From Diadophis punctatus similis (taxonomy: Eukaryota; Chordata; Lepidosauria; Squamata; Dipsadidae), in assembly GCA_023053685.1 (NCBI GenBank), contig JALIGW010000001.1, positions 65,911,740 through 65,975,739 on the forward strand: 64,000 nucleotides of DNA. The letters run 5' to 3'. A program made the translations under genes and the position numbers. Positions within the stretch are counted from its first letter, which is position 1. Each line of letters opens with the position of its first letter. Positions 21,020 through 34,925 of this stretch are shown here, in pieces. The notes beneath the pieces are model-generated. The model was given only the letters and a program-made list of their open reading frames with translations, had not been told where the DNA came from and ran no database searches.

Positions 21020-24000
21020 GAACATATAACTGTTGTATTTGCCAAGCCCACTTTTGCTATTAAAATCTCAGAATCTCTTTAGAAATTGGTAGAGACAAAA
21101 AGCACCTATTAATAAAAACAGCAAAAAAAAATCTAAGATAACCATGTTTATGAAGAATAGAGCTATTACATTGATATAGGTTTATTGTTTCCATTCAATC
21201 AGGATTCTTCATCAGATCAGGAGAAACCAAGCCCCACCCCCCAAAAGAGGTTACGCTAGGAAACAGGTATCAAGCCACATTGACCAACCCTGTGCTATAT
21301 TTAGTGCCTGATCAGCAATTTCAATAAATGACATAAATCTTAATTTATTTACCATTTTTTTGAGGGAATATTCACCATGGACTTAGTTCTTTCATTATAG
21401 AGTGGTCTCTTAAAGGCACCAGTATATGATGATATTAGTATTTCCTCAGCACAATTATGCTTTTTCCATAAGTGAGATTTAAATTATAAAGACTCTGTTC
21501 TACAAATTTGTATTTTGTTGTTATTTGTATCTGCTTAATATGCCAGTTCTGGAAAACTCATGCAGTATATTATAGGATCTCTCCTCATTTTATCCACATA
21601 GCCACAATCTTCTCTTCTAGTGAATTCCATGAGTGATAAGGGACACAATTCTGGGTCTTCTCACACCAAGTTCAACTCTTAACTATTGCAACCCATGTAA
21701 CAGCCATAGATTACCATCCTCAGTCAGGCACCTTCCCAGTCAACCTAGCCATGTAGAGTGCATTGTAATTCAACATGTTTTAATGTAATTAGAAGGAAAA
21801 GGTTACTGTTGCAGATAAGATTCATCAGCAATACACCTGATTGTCATAATACAAAATTGGAATTGAATTCACTTTAGAAGTCAGACAAGGCTCTCTTCGA
21901 ATCAGATATTTGAAGAGATAAACACAACTTATTTCCTGCACCAATTTTAAGCAACTATACCACCTAAACAGGAGTGCTTACTTTTTCTTCTGTCAAAGAT
22001 GCTTTTTAGAATTTCTACATTTCCATAAGCCAGGCCAAAGTTAAAGACACTGCCTCTCAAAAGAAAAGTTGGCAATTTCACAACCAGTAAGATTCAGGAT
22101 GAGGCTGAGCATCTGAACATCAGAATTTTGAAATTTTGGGCTATATTATGAAGTCCCAAATCCTTGTGCATGCTGGGACTTTCTTGGAGGCATAACCTGG
22201 ACTCAACAGCTTTACTGTACATTCAATGCTGTGCTTTTATTCCAAACTCTGTAGTTTAGAAAGGCCATGCCTTCACTTTTATTTGACCTCCCTGGCAGTA
22301 TTTTGTTTCTAGTGTTCTCTTCCCACTAAAATTCACCTGTCCATTTGCAGCAATTACATTAACACCTTCCATGTGAATGGAAAATCCATTAATTTGTCTG
22401 GGAACTCCTAAATGTGATTTCACACATTCCTGACCCCTGCTGCTATCTGTTGTTCACACACATTTCTCTCATAGAATAACATATCAATTAACTCACAGGG
22501 TTACTAAGGGGAGTGCACTATATGCTAAAAAAAATACCGTACAATTTCACTGGCATGAACAGAGAAAATAAGAAGCAATATAGAGTCCTATCTTCTCCTG
22601 AATCTTGTGTGTGTTTCAACTCTCATTGGCCAAAAGGAGACAGATCAATGATCAGGGTACTAACTTTGAATTAGAAATTTTAAAAAACCCATTGTTTTTC
22701 TCTGGGAAAATCCAATAAACTCTGTTCCTTATTTTCCTTCCATAATAGTTTAGAAGTGGGCTATCTGGTACTGAATATTCTTTTTCCCCCAAATCACAAC
22801 AAAAGCCTTGGGGGAAAAAGTTGTAGACCTGAAAGATCTGCTTTGGGCATCTCTTTAGCAAAAAGGATTGTAAAATGCATGACTGCTTTTCTGTTCCCTT
22901 TAAAAGTAATCTGGATTAAGATCCTGGTACAAGGAGGGAAGATTAACCTTTTTCATTTCCCCCAGTTTTCTAGTGAAAACTATTCCCTTGAAGTATCTTT
23001 TTATGTATACATGTGTTTCTCCTAATCCAGGCAATCAGTACTTCTGAGGGCCAATTTTCATGACAAAAGGGAGAAAGACTTAAAACCCTCATCTAGAGCA
23101 AGGATAATCCTAATTCAGAATACCCAATTATAGGTGGCAGGCAGAAAATTTTAAAATTTAAAATTTGGTGGCTTGCTAGCTCTAGACATAGAATGGTTGC
23201 TGTTTTGCTACTATTGCAATAGAACAGAGAAACATTAGAGGCTGAAAACAAGAAAAAGACAAATTATTTTTGAAAGGTTTTGAATTAATGCAGGAAAATT
23301 GTGAGACTATATCACTTATCTCATGGAAAGAAATGGAATGCAATCAGGTTTCCATACAGCAATGGAAATTCCATAAAGGCAAGTACTAGCATTTAAATGA
23401 TGGCCAATATAATTACTCCAATTAACTGGGAGATCTGGATTATTTATTTTATTTGTATCCAATCTTTATTTTATTTTTTTACAAATAACCCAAAACAGTA
23501 CACATACCCAACACACCTTCCTGCTCCAATTTTCCCCATAGCAACAACCCTCCGTGGTGATTTCAATTGAGAGATAACAACTGGCCTAAGGCCACCCAAC
23601 TGGCTTTCATGGCTAAAGCGGGATCAGAAGTTCAGAACTCCTAGTCTCTCACTTTTAAGTTGGTGCCTAAACCACTAGTCCAAACTACACCTATCAATCT
23701 TAGCTACTTATACTTAATAATCATAACTGTGGATTCCTTTAGGTTGCCATGGCTTCGGTTGTAAAATCAACGCAAATACTATTCCTGTTCTTCCCTTTTC
23801 CAGCGTGACATTTCACACTTTACTTTCACTTTTGCATTCTTGAAATAGTAGTCCAATCAAAACTCAACCTGGACAAGACAGGAAATCATCTGAGCCTCTA
23901 CTACAGCTTGCAGCATCATTATGACTACAGACATTTAAAGGACTTTGCATCTACTCTTCTGCTATGTGTCGAAAAAGATTGTATTCATTTTAAAGCAAAA

Positions 24001-26655
24001 ACGTAGGCACGGAGACAAGTTCAAATGCCACCCGTGATCATAAAACACAGAGAAAACTTATCACAGGTAGGAATTAAAGTCGCGGTGTTAACTAGCAGTA
24101 ATCCTGGTAGGGTGGCTTATTTGCCACATCACCTTCAACTGATCATTTCAGCCCCTATAATTCTGGCTCCAAGGGCAACCTTGAATTGTTTCATGGAGTT
24201 AAAAAAGAACATCCACCCAGGGAGCATCCTATTTCTCACAATGGCCAATCAGAAGCTCCTAGAAGCTGACAACAGCTCCAAAGACAATCAGCTTTTCTCC
24301 TCCCCTCAGACTTTTAAGTAATTTATGCATGTAGCAAGACAACAGGGTTCTTATCAAGAACTTAAGCAAATTCCAACAGCTAGTAGCAATTAAGGGACTC
24401 CTTGTTCTGCTACAAGTAGTTCCCTCCTGGCAATCCCAATACCTCTGCAGACAGGAACAATATTTTTGGAAGTCTTGTCTGGCTGGCACCATGATACATG
24501 ATAGCATTCGTCTGCTGCATTTTTATTAGCCCAAAGTCAGCAATGTGTTTTCCCCAGATAGCTGCCACCGAAAAGTGCTGAGCTTTCTTCTAAATTGCCG
24601 TAGGACAGCCTCAGTGTTATACAAGGCGCTCGACATCGTGAGCTTCTTCGTGACATTGTAAGGAAACAAAAGCCGGCACACCATAAGCACAGGACTACAT
24701 TCTTGCGTACCTTGTTTTGTGGGAGGAAGAATTGTTCAAGGTACAGCTTCTCCGGCAACAGCAACACTACTACTACTACAACAACAACAGCTGCAGCTGT
24801 GAGTATTCGCGCTTTAAAGACACAGCATCCCCCCATTCTAAACCGCGCATGGCAAACCAAGCCGAATACCATTGAAAAGCAATTACACTGTAGTTTAAGA
24901 TAGCCTTATTTATTTTTCTTTCATTGAAGCAGAATGAGCCAGGTGGGTGTATTAGTTAGTTAAAAGACAGTTCGTGGAACTAGATCCGTGAGATCGCAAG
25001 CTAGATCTCAACTTTTACGAGAGAAGCTACAAGAGAAAAAGAAGTATTCCCGGCTTTTTAAAAAAAAATACAAACACATTCCCAACCCAAGGACAACAGG
25101 GAAAATCACTTACTGTACTCAGTTTTGCAGAGGTATTCAACACAAACATCTCCCTCCTTTGTCCAGCTGCCAAGTGTGAAAGCAAAACTGAGCAGCTGTT
25201 TCCTTCAAGCTGAGGCTGTGTCTCTTACTTAACTTAGTCACATGCACCCTTCGATAAATCTCTTGGTTGTGCCAAGAGGTCAGACTCCAACAGTCGCTCT
25301 TCTACCCCCATTTAAACAACAAACCACTTTCTTTTCTTAACATCAATCTTAGCAAAACCCACGTGAGCAGAACCTGTGCTCCAACTCAAAATTATAATTC
25401 CAACTCAGCCTTTACAAATCATAAACGTTAAATGTAAAATAGATAAGCCTCCTTATCTAAAGGTAGCTTGATAGAACTATGATAGAAAATTAAAAACAAC
25501 ATTGCATTGTAGCTTAACCTGCACATTTTGTTTTTCCATCTGGTATTACAGTAATCCTGCATCATTGGTTCAGTTTGTGGGCAGATTTCAGCAAGACTTT
25601 ACTAATTACATGATCTCTGACTTTTTTGGGGGGGATTCCTTTAATCAAGGCTCCTTTTATGGCCCAAGGAACACCTTCATTATAATACATTTTAATTTAG
25701 TTTGTTTTTAATAGCTAAAATTAAAACATATTGTCATTTAGCACAAAACTTATATATTTAAATACACTAAAAAAAAATCAGCCTCCCACAATTCCTCCAA
25801 AGTTTCTACCCTAGCAAAACACAAATTTGGGACTAACCCATTTTTGGTGACCTCACTGTCAATCTCTTTCCCGGCAGGAGATTTTAAAAACTTTCTTTTT
25901 AAAGTCAGTGTGCCCTTAGCTGTAAAAATGCTCCCTCCTCCGAATAACCATTCTTCAGTTCCCTGAGGCATTAGAAATTGGGCTCTTGCAGGATTTTGTA
26001 TACCGGTAGTTGTGCCCTTGGATTGGAATTTTAAAAGGAGCACTTTTAATTCTTGGTGGTGTGCTTTAGGTATTCATTGAAATGTTCTTTCATGGAACCC
26101 AAATTTTGTACAGGTTGGCTTTCCTCTAATTAAAGTTAGTTTTCCATTATTACTGGAACACTTGTTTTTGCATGTATAATATAGTAAGATGTATTATCCT
26201 TTCAACTGTGTCTTTAAAAAAAATGGAGTCTGAGAAAAAACCAGTTAATTTCACTGTTTCAATTCATAGATTAAATGGCAGGTGATTAATTAAGTAAATA
26301 TTCATAAATCCTATGAGGATTAAAAAGGTTCCCCCACCCACTGATTAGAGAAACCGTAAGAAAGGAGATCAAAATGAAAGAAAGAATAATGGCGATGAGT
26401 TGGTTTTTTTGTGTTTTTTTTTTGCAGCTGATTGCACTTCCAACTGAAAAACAACTACAATCTCTGATTCAGCCTTTATGTGACAATTTTGCACATTCTC
26501 TACCTCTTATAGAAGGTGATGGGGAATCAGCTACAAATGATGCTAGAGGAAATGGGTTATCTGGATCCACTTGATCTAGGCTTCAGACCTGGTCATGGGG
26601 TAGAAATAGTACTGATTGCTCTGGGTACATGATTTTTATTGGGACTTAGATGAGG
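21020..26655. other. Upstream RASGRP3 intron/flank, mostly unassigned
   Basis: Long AT-rich stretch. An old, decayed LINE/SINE-like fragment is seen at about 23445-23690 (TATTTTATTTGTATCCAATC ... GGCCACCCAACTGGC ... CTAAACCACTAGTCC). The block 24000-25300 looks low in interspersed repeats and slightly richer in CpG, and contains CTACTACTACAACAACAAC near 24770. It could hold a 5' untranslated exon or promoter, but I cannot fix one. No recognisable coding exon. Confidence 0.45.
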
Positions 26656-26663
26656 GAATGCAG

Positions 26664-26931
26664 CAGGGGTGAAATGTTCCCGGTTCGGGCGTGCCTGCCA
26701 GTGGTCGGAGAGCCGGTAGCGACGGCAGCGCGAGGCTTCGCACGCCCACCCGGATGCCGCCATTTGGGTTATTTTACTTTCTGTGCATGTGCAAAACGTT
26801 CTGTGCATGCGCAGAGAGTAAAAGAACCGAAATGGCGGCATCCAGGCGGGTGGGAGAAGCCTCATGCTGCCATCGCTACCAGTTCTCTGACCACTGGCAG
26901 GCACGCCCAAACAGGGAGCATTTCACCCCTG
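26664..26931. mobile_element. Palindromic hAT MITE, TSD GAATGCAG
   Basis: 268 bp, starting CAGGGGTGAAATGTTCCCGG and ending AGCATTTCACCCCTG, flanked by GAATGCAG on both sides (26656-26663, 26932-26939). The two halves are inverted copies of each other (about 125-bp arms) around GCAAAACGTTCTGTGCATGC. Confidence 0.92.
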
Positions 26932-26939
26932 GAATGCAG

Positions 26940-27649
26940 CCTTTGTAGTCCTTTTAGACTTTCCAGTGGCCCTTTTAGTCCTTTTAGATTTCTCAATGGT
27001 GTTCAGTACTATCAACTATGATATCCTACTATATGATATAAGAGAATAATTATTATTGGCCCAGTAAATAATACGGCTTTCTTGTTGTTTCTTCCCCTTC
27101 TGCCCTTCACTTAGGCACATATGGATAAAATGTTCAGGTTTTTTTTTAAACCAATAGATCATGGTACAGAAAGAGATAAAATATTGGAAGCTCTATTCTG
27201 CCTCAGCTATTTATTTGGCTACAACTCACCCTCCACATATCTTTCTGCCTCACCACTATACTCTCTTTGGAAGCCAGCCAAGTCGCACACACACCTTACT
27301 GCCTCCAAGCCTAGTCCCATTAGAAGCCAGAAGTGTGTAGGGTTGCCATGTCTGAGCTACAACAATCCAAGGGACATCATGTGACAGCTAAGGGTTTCAG
27401 AACACCTGAGCCTTTGCTGCCATCCAGTGGTTGATTGGAGTTTTGCAATCCAGGATGGAGCCCTGCATAAGAGGTAATGAAAGCAGGGCAAAAAGTGAGT
27501 CCTAGAGACCGGAGATACGTGGAGAGAAAATGTTAAAAAAATCCAGGCTATCCAGCATAATTCTAGACATCTGAGCATGGTATTTGGTAACACAGCAATG
27601 TGGTATGATACTCATAATAGACGGGCCTCATTTCATCTATTGTAAAATA
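26940..27649. other. Unassigned non-coding sequence
   Basis: No repeat or exon recognised between the hAT MITE and the TA-flanked MITE. Short open frames here have no family resemblance. Confidence 0.4.
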
Positions 27650-28044
27650 CAGGTAGTCCTTGACTTACGACAGTTCATTTAGTGACCATTCGAAGTTACA
27701 ACGGCACTGTAAAAAGTGACTTATGACCATTTTCACACTTACGACCGTTGCAGCATCCCCATGGTCATGAGATTTACATTTGGATGCTTGGCAACTGACT
27801 CACATTTATGACGGTTGCAGCATCCTGAGGTCATGTGGTCACCTTTTGCAACCTTCTGACAAGCAAAGTCAATGGGGAAACCAGATTCATTTAACAACCA
27901 TTTTTCTAATTTAACAACTGCAGTGATTCACTTAACAAATGTGGCAAGAAAAATCATAAAATGGGGCAAAACCCACTTAACAAATTTCTCGTTTAGAAAC
28001 ATAAATTTTGGGCTCAGTTGTGGTCGTATGTTGAGGAATACCTG
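27650..28044. mobile_element. TA-flanked MITE (CAGGTAGT family)
   Basis: 395 bp from CAGGTAGTCCTTGACTTACG to GTATGTTGAGGAATACCTG, with TA at both edges. Collinear with the copy at 13717 over its whole length. Confidence 0.85.
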
Positions 28045-28300
28045 TAATAATAAAAGAAAACTGTTGTAAAACTGTATTAGAGTCTTGAAGTCTGTTGAAT
28101 GGAAAACAGAGCTTAGGAATAGATGACAAAAATAAGATAAACAAGCTTCCCCTATATTTATCATGTCAGAAATAGACACTTCCCTCAATGCTAGATGAAT
28201 AAGGTTTCTCCAACACACAGGTAAGAAAAATTGAATATTTCTTCTGAATTAAATTGTGTAAAAAAAACAGGGGGAAAGGAACAAAGATTGCAACTGCAAA

Positions 28301-28958
28301 GCCGAGGTGGCGCAGCAGTTAGAGTGCAGTACTGCAGGCTACTTTAGCTGACTGTGATCAGCAGTTCAGCTGTTCAAATCTCACCCGCTCAGGGTTGGCT
28401 CAGCCTTCCATCCTTCCGAGGTAGGTAAAATGAGGACCCAGATTGTTGGGGGCAATATAAATATACATTGCTTAATGGTGTAAACCGCTTAGAGCAGTGA
28501 TGGCGAACCTATGGCACGCGTGCCACAGGTGGCACACGGAGCCATATCTGCCGGCACGCGAGCCGTTGCCTTGTGCATGCCGGCCAGCTGATTTTTGGCT
28601 CGCACGGAGGCTCTAGGAGTGCGTTTTCGGCTTCTGGAGGGCCTCTGGGGGGACGGGGGAGGGCATTTTTGCTCTCCCCAAGCTCCAGGGAAGCCTCTGG
28701 AGCCTGGGGAGGGCGAAAAATGGGCCTACCAGGCCCACCAGAAGTTGGGAAACGGGCCATTTCCGGCCTCCAGAGGGCCTCTGGGGGGTGGGGGAGGCAT
28801 TGAATTATGGGTGTGGGCACTCGCACATGTGTGATAGCGTGCGTGCATGCACTTTTGGCACCCGAGGAAAAAAAGGTTCACCATCACTGGCTTAGAGAGT
28901 GCTTGCACTGTGAGGCGGTATATAAATCTCTAAATAAATCTCTAAATCTCTAAATCTC

Positions 28959-29037
<79 letters not shown>

Positions 29038-29042
29038 ATGAA

Positions 29043-29077
<35 letters not shown>

Positions 29078-29079
29078 AT
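28301..29079 (+). mobile_element. tRNA-derived SINE interrupted by a hAT element, long (AAAT)n tail
   Basis: The head GCCGAGGTGGCGCAGCAGTT and body are intact up to CCGCTTAGAG (28494). The sequence then resumes after the inserted hAT element at GCTTAGAGAGTGCTTGCACTG and ends in an unusually long (AAAT)n array (about 28925-29079). Confidence 0.92.
28495..28889. mobile_element. hAT element nested inside SINE, TSD GCTTAGAG
   Basis: Starts CAGTGATGGCGAACCTATGG and ends AGGTTCACCATCACTG. The duplicated octamer GCTTAGAG (28487-28494 and 28890-28897) is part of the SINE consensus, so the pre-insertion site is directly known. 395 bp, GC-rich interior, no transposase. Confidence 0.95.
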
Positions 29080-29638
29080 TTACAGGTTAGAAAAGCCAAA
29101 GTTCAGAAGGCTACAGTATAAATAGTGGTGGTCCTTTGCATAAAAAATATGGTAGATGTTTATTTAATTTCTGTACCCAACTGGCTCTTGTAGATAACAA
29201 TCTTCTTAACACCTATGCAGATCTATCCAAACATGTTCATATTGTATTTAAAATGTACTATTATGAGCCCGGGGAAATGCCATTTTTGAATAGTTTCACT
29301 TCCTGATTAGGAGTGAAAAAAGATAGCCTTTTTCCAGAGTGCTCATAGAAAAATCTGCATTTTGAATTTGGAGCCTTTACAGATCTGATATTCAGAGGGA
29401 AAAAAAAGTCTTCAGCATTTTGGTTTCCATTTCCTTTTTCCTTTCTGAAATCTGCTTGATGTATTGTGGTTTCAAAATGTGCTATTATTTCATTATGTTT
29501 GTTAGATTTGCTTACTTTCTGCCAGAAGTATGGAAACCCAGGTTATTTTTGTTAAATGAACAAATACCTAAAATAAGTAAGATTGTTTTCCCAATTACTT
29601 TGATATGAGAAAATTGTGTCCATGTTTTGCATCCTATA
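29080..29638. other. Unassigned non-coding sequence
   Basis: AT-rich; no exon or repeat recognised. Confidence 0.4.
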
Positions 29639-29646
29639 TATGGTAC

Positions 29647-30077
29647 CAGAGGTGGGTTCCTCCCGGTTCAGACCAGTTCTCCCGAACCGGTAGTGACCCA
29701 CTGGTGATGTCAGGATGATGTCACAGAACCGGTTCGGTCGGTGCCGGTCTGTGGGTGCCACCATCTTTTTTATTTTTATTTTTTGGGGGATTTTGGGGGG
29801 GGGGATTTTCCCCCCGGTTTTTTTTTCCTTCTGTACATGTGCAGAAGCCAAGTTTCCGGCACTGGGCATGCGGTCGGCATCTTGTTTTCGGCTTTTTTGG
29901 GGGGATTTGTAAAAATTGTTTGCCACGCGTGGCCACACGGCACGGCACGGCCACGCAGCGCGGGAGGAAGCAAACCGGCAGTAGGGTAAGTTATTTATTT
30001 ATTTATTTATTTATAAACGTTCTTATAGGCCGCCCAATCCCGTAGGACTCAGGGTGGCGAGTTAGAGCCCACCCCTG
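29647..30077. mobile_element. hAT-type MITE with internal LINE-tail insertion
   Basis: Starts CAGAGGTGGGTTCCTCCC and ends GTTAGAGCCCACCCCTG. Flanks TATGGTAC and CATGGTAC agree at 7 of 8 bases. A segment at about 29990-30059 (TTATTTATTTATTT ... CCGCCCAATCC ... GACTCAGGGTGGCG) is the antisense 3' end of a LINE inserted within it. Confidence 0.85.
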
Positions 30078-30383
30078 CATGGTACCTATATTAAAGTTTG
30101 CAAAAGAATAGATGAGAAGCTAGTTGGCATCATAATGCACTATAGGAACTGTTACCACCATTACCTCATGAATAAGTCTGAAATCTTAGTGAAAACATGA
30201 ACAAATCCACGAAGTTTTCTTGGTAACATCAGAAGTGGCTTGCCATTGTTTTCTCCTAGGGATGAGAGAGAGTGACTGTCCCATAATCACCCAACTATCT
30301 TTGTGCCTAACATAGGACCAGAACTCAGTTTCTCGCTTTCTAGACTACTATATGAAATGGATTTTCTATATAACAATGCCATC

Positions 30384-30637
30384 AGGAGCTGCAGTGGCGC
30401 AGTGGTTAGAGTGCAGTATTGCAGGCTACTTCTACTGACTGCCGGCTGCCTGCAATTTGTCAGTTCAAATCTCACCAGGCTCAAGGTTGACTCAGCCTTC
30501 CATCCTTCTGAGGTAAATAAAACGAGGACCCAGATCGTTGGGGGCAATATGCTGACTTTGTAAACCACTTAGAGAGGGCTGTAAAGCACTATAAGTCTAA
30601 GTGCTAAGTGTATATAAGTCTAAGTGCTATTGCTATC
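30384..30637 (+). mobile_element. tRNA-derived SINE
   Basis: GGAGCTGCAGTGGCGCAGTGG head, GTTCAAATCTCACC B-box-like motif, GTTGGGGGCAATATGCTG body and a tail built from TCTAAGTGCTA repeats rather than (AAAT)n. It represents a second 3'-end subtype of the SINE family. Confidence 0.88.
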
Positions 30638-33600
30638 ACATAATTTAACAATATTTTTTATTGGCAGAGGTCCCCACAAATGCCCCCCAATCTCTTAATC
30701 TGGTCTTGCCCAAATCAGTAGTATTTGGTATTTTGAGTTTTTACTTCCAAATCTATAAAATTTCAGGATACTTCAGAAAGCTTATCTTCAGGTTAACAAC
30801 AAAAATAATGGAATTTATTTCTCTACTAGTGGTAGTCTTCTTCAGAAGTAATTGTGGGTTTGTTTAATGAACAAATTTCTTTGTGAAAAATATATGTGCT
30901 TGATAAATTGCACCCACCCACCTCTCCCCTCTAGCTGAACATTTACCATGATGACTTCTTAGGACAGAGGTCTTCAAACTTGGCAACTTTAAGATTGTGG
31001 ACTTCAACTCCCAGAATTCTCCAGCCAGCATAGCTAGCACTCATCTATACTTGGCAGCAACTCAAAAGTCTCTTAGACTTAGGACATTTTATTTTATTCT
31101 CCTACAAAAAGTGCAAATGACACATAGGTGCTGAAAGAAAACACCTGAAATCATCAGTTGCACAATGCTTTTATCAAGATCAACATGCATGCCACAAAAT
31201 AGACTATTGGCTTTCAAGTTTTCCCTCAGGCCTGAAGATAAAAAATCAAGAAGAAAAGAAAGAAAGAAGAAAGAAGAGGAAAACAACATTGAAGTAGAAA
31301 ACCAGGTTTCATTTCTACAGTTATAAATTCTGCAATTAAGCTGAATTTGGAAAATGCTAGATGCCATAAGAATCAGATTTACCCTGAAATTCTTTTTTTC
31401 CCCCTCCAAAGGATCCAGGATGCAGAACATTTTTGCATTTTTTAGGCAAAATGAACATCTATAACATCTACAGACACAGAAATTCTGCTCATGTCCATTG
31501 TTAGCCTCAGTCTCACTGAAGATGCTAAGAACTCTCAGGTAGATTGGTGAAAAAAGTGTCCCATCCATCATTTCCCAAGCTGAGAAGAATTGGAGAGGCA
31601 AACCAACAATGTGAAGGCAGAAAAGGTTAGAGTTACCTTTATAGAGGATAGTATTCTATGTGTAAGACTTTGAAGGGCTATGTAACCTTTTACACATTAA
31701 GTAGGAAGAACAATAGGAAGAACAGCAGAGGTAAGTCAGGCACAAATCAAGGATTTCCCTGATCCTCTGGTCACAGTTTTCATTGCTTGTAAGTAATGTA
31801 AGTAAGGTGTATGTATTGCATTTCTATTTATAGACATTACTCCCAAGTACAAGGCTACCAGATCTGGGCTACAAAGATAGCAGCAAATAGTTACCATTTC
31901 CTGGTGGTCATCCAAATGTTTGCAGCCTAGATTATGCAGCTTAGATTTATACACATAAATGAATAGATGCACCTATGGTATACGCCAGTATCAGTTTTGT
32001 TTCCCTGTTTTAGACATGACTGCCTTGATTCAAAATGACAACAGAGAAAGGCAGAAGAATAATGAAAGAACTAGAACTCAGCGAGATCCAAAGGATCCAT
32101 TTCCATGAAAATGGAGATTCCAGGTAGAGGGAGAAATCCTTCACAATAGCTGAGGATTCTGGGTATAATCAAGGATATATTGAGAAATAAAGTATAAACC
32201 TAGGGTGGGAGGAAAAATACTTTTTGTGATGCAAAAGGAGTAAGGAATCATTACAAAATTTGACATTTTATGAACTGAATGGTGAGGTCTTGTAACCATT
32301 TTGGCTATGGACTTTATGGACAGAAGTCAAAATACTACTCCCTATAGAGCCTACTACAACTTCGATCAGGCCTAAGTGAGTGGATCTGCTAGCTGGAGAT
32401 GATACAAGTTGGATTCAACAAATTTGGAAAGTCCTCAGTCAGGGGAGGCTGATATATGGGGAAAAGTATCATATCTTGATGAATGAATACAAGGAACCAA
32501 TGAAATCTCAAAACCTTCTGGACCTGCTGTTAAATAGCAGGAGAATAACCGAGATGAAGAAGCTTTGGGAAGAAACACAGTAAGTTTAGTGCTGAGCCGA
32601 GTTAAATTTATCTCAAATATTTCATAATCTGAAATACAGCTGACCTATTTTTCAGTTAATTCTTCCACTAGCTGAGGGACTGTCCACTGCAAGTTCTTAA
32701 GTAAATAACAAAGGCAGCTTTAGTTATATTATATATCCTACTAACAGTTACTGAAGAAAACATAAAAAGACTCATTGATAGCAGGCTTAAAAGTATTTGC
32801 AAGAAATATGAGGGGGAAAGAGGAAAAAAAGCCAAATAATTTGTTTTATTACATTTGTATCACACCTATCTTCTACCTAAGAGCTCAGCATAGCAAAATA
32901 AACTTATTTCATGTTATCTTCAACAATAACACCTTTTGAAGTATGTTAAAGCACAAGTGACACAGGCTTTGTGAGTAAAATAACAATTTGGTCCGGAGTT
33001 TCCTTTTTGCAAAGCCAGTGTGTTCACCTCGACTTCCCCAACTGTTGCCTTCCAAATCCAGAAATGTTGGATTCCAGCTCCCATCATCCTAAATGATAGC
33101 AGTACTCACTGGGATGATGTCACTTATTAGTCAACACATTCAGACAATAATTACGTTGGTTGAGGTGATGGATATTATAATCCAACGTATCAGAAGGCTG
33201 CCAACATGGGAGAACTCTTTTAACTACTATTATGGTAGACAAGCTGGAAAAATCCAGCCTACGTGGCAACAACCAACTGTGTAAACTGCAGCATTATCTC
33301 TTAGTTCCTCTGCTGTGCAGAAACAGCAACAATTTATAGAAGCTTCCATATATACTGGCTGTTTTGAAAGCACTCAGGCAGAAAGCAATGCCAAGCCTGG
33401 GTCAAGGCTGAAGAGTCCTACAATGTATTCTAATCGTTCTTCTTTGGGAAGGACATTCCCACCCTTTGATTTCTCATTCAAATATCAAGAATCTCTCCCA
33501 GCGTTTCTTTCAGTTTGACCTTAACTGTGTTAATTCTTCCATCTGTTCTAACGGGAAAAAGTAACAAAGAGGGCATATTTCTTTTCAAATTTAATATTTA

Positions 33601-34750
33601 AATTTAATTCCATATTATTTACATGGTTTACCTCAACATCAGACACCGATCTGCAATATGGTTTAACAATCACCCCAGAATAGTTTAGCGTTAGCACCCG
33701 CATTGTGTCTGTACCCAGACCACTATGGGTTATTCAACAAACTTATTTTGTTTTTGTAAATTGTTGTTCTGGCACATTTTCACTGTAGTGTCATTCACAC
33801 TTCTGAGTGCATAAATTATGCCCAAAGCGCACAGAGCATCCGAACTGGAATCTCACTTATCTGTGCTCTTATCACCTCTGATGTTAGTATTGTCTTCTTG
33901 TAGTTGCTGCCTCTTTGAAGACATTTGCTTGGGGGGGGAGCGAGGTCAGCTGATAAACATTAGAGATAAACATTCCTTGTAAGGATATACAGTATCTTTG
34001 TCCAAAGAGGAGAAGCAGAGCACAGCAGAGTTGAAAAAGGCTTCCTCCAAATGTTGGGGCAATCTTGAAAAAAGTAAGGCTGGAATCATTCATAGATAAG
34101 CAAAGTCTTTAAATCTGTCTGAATGTTAATGGCACTGAAAGCAAAGCCAGAGAAATACCAAATTGCTCACAGCTACACCTTGGGATTACTTGTTTATTGT
34201 GCTGTTCTCCCCCACCCTAAATAGCAGGATTTGTATTTTTATTGCTCCAGAGTAAGAATAAGAATAATCAGCCGCTGCGGCCCTGGCTGTGCTAGGGGGA
34301 GGGGGGAGGGAGAAAGGGAGAGAAAAAGAGAGAAGGAGAGAGGGGGAGAGAAAGAGGGTGAGAGAGTGGGAGAAAGAAAGAGGGAGAGGGAGAAAGGGAG
34401 AGAAAAAGAGGGAGGGGGGAGAGAGAGAATATTTACATGCTAGAACAACATTTGTAAGAAGCTGAGACTGGAGTTGAATGTGCTTCCTTTGATCCCTCAG
34501 TTTGCTGTGACAACTCAGAATCCTTAATCTCTGTTAGCACCTTGATGACATCTTGCTACACAGTCTTGCCATTGAGAGTGGACTTTGGTGATCTGAATTT
34601 CAGATTGACCCTGCTTTACCTACTAACTTTATTATATGCGCCTCGTGCTAATCTGTATAGCTACCCATCTCATATTCAGTAGTATCTTAGTAAAGGCACT
34701 GAGTTTATTTTCTCTATGGTTAGATTCAGGAAGATAGTAATAAACCATAG
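30638..34750. other. Upstream RASGRP3 intron/flank, mostly unassigned
   Basis: A single-arm copy of the CCCAACCTTGG-type palindromic MITE lies at 30965-31040. Open frames at 31089-31601 (minus, 170 codons) and 32380-32583 (plus) match no family I recognise and have no splice or codon support. A purine-rich tract (GGGAGAAA-type) occupies about 34290-34430. Confidence 0.4.
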
Positions 34751-34754
34751 CCTG

Positions 34755-34925
34755 AGGCTGGCCTATTGTAAATTTATTTTTATTTATTTATTTATTTATT
34801 TTGTCAAGTACGTATTGGTAATATACATAGATATAACATTGTTTATATACATAAGATGGGTACTGATAGGAGGGAACATTAAGACAGGGACGGTAGGCAC
34901 CTGCCCCTTACTGACCTCTTAGGAA
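34755..34925 (-). mobile_element. LINE 3' end, antisense
   Basis: Minus strand reads CCTAAGAGGTCAGTAAGGGG, ...TGCCTACCGTCCCTGTC and a (TAAA)n tail. This is the same 3' end as the element at 38600..39025, which preserves part of the coding region. Confidence 0.75.

Noticed and set aside
24500..24905. Possible 5' exon or promoter of RASGRP3 in a slightly CpG-richer block
   Set aside because: No clear initiator, CpG island or convincing splice donor; left as unassigned.
31089..31601. 170-codon minus-strand open frame
   Set aside because: No recognisable domain; low-complexity serine/phenylalanine stretch; probably a chance frame in AT-rich DNA.
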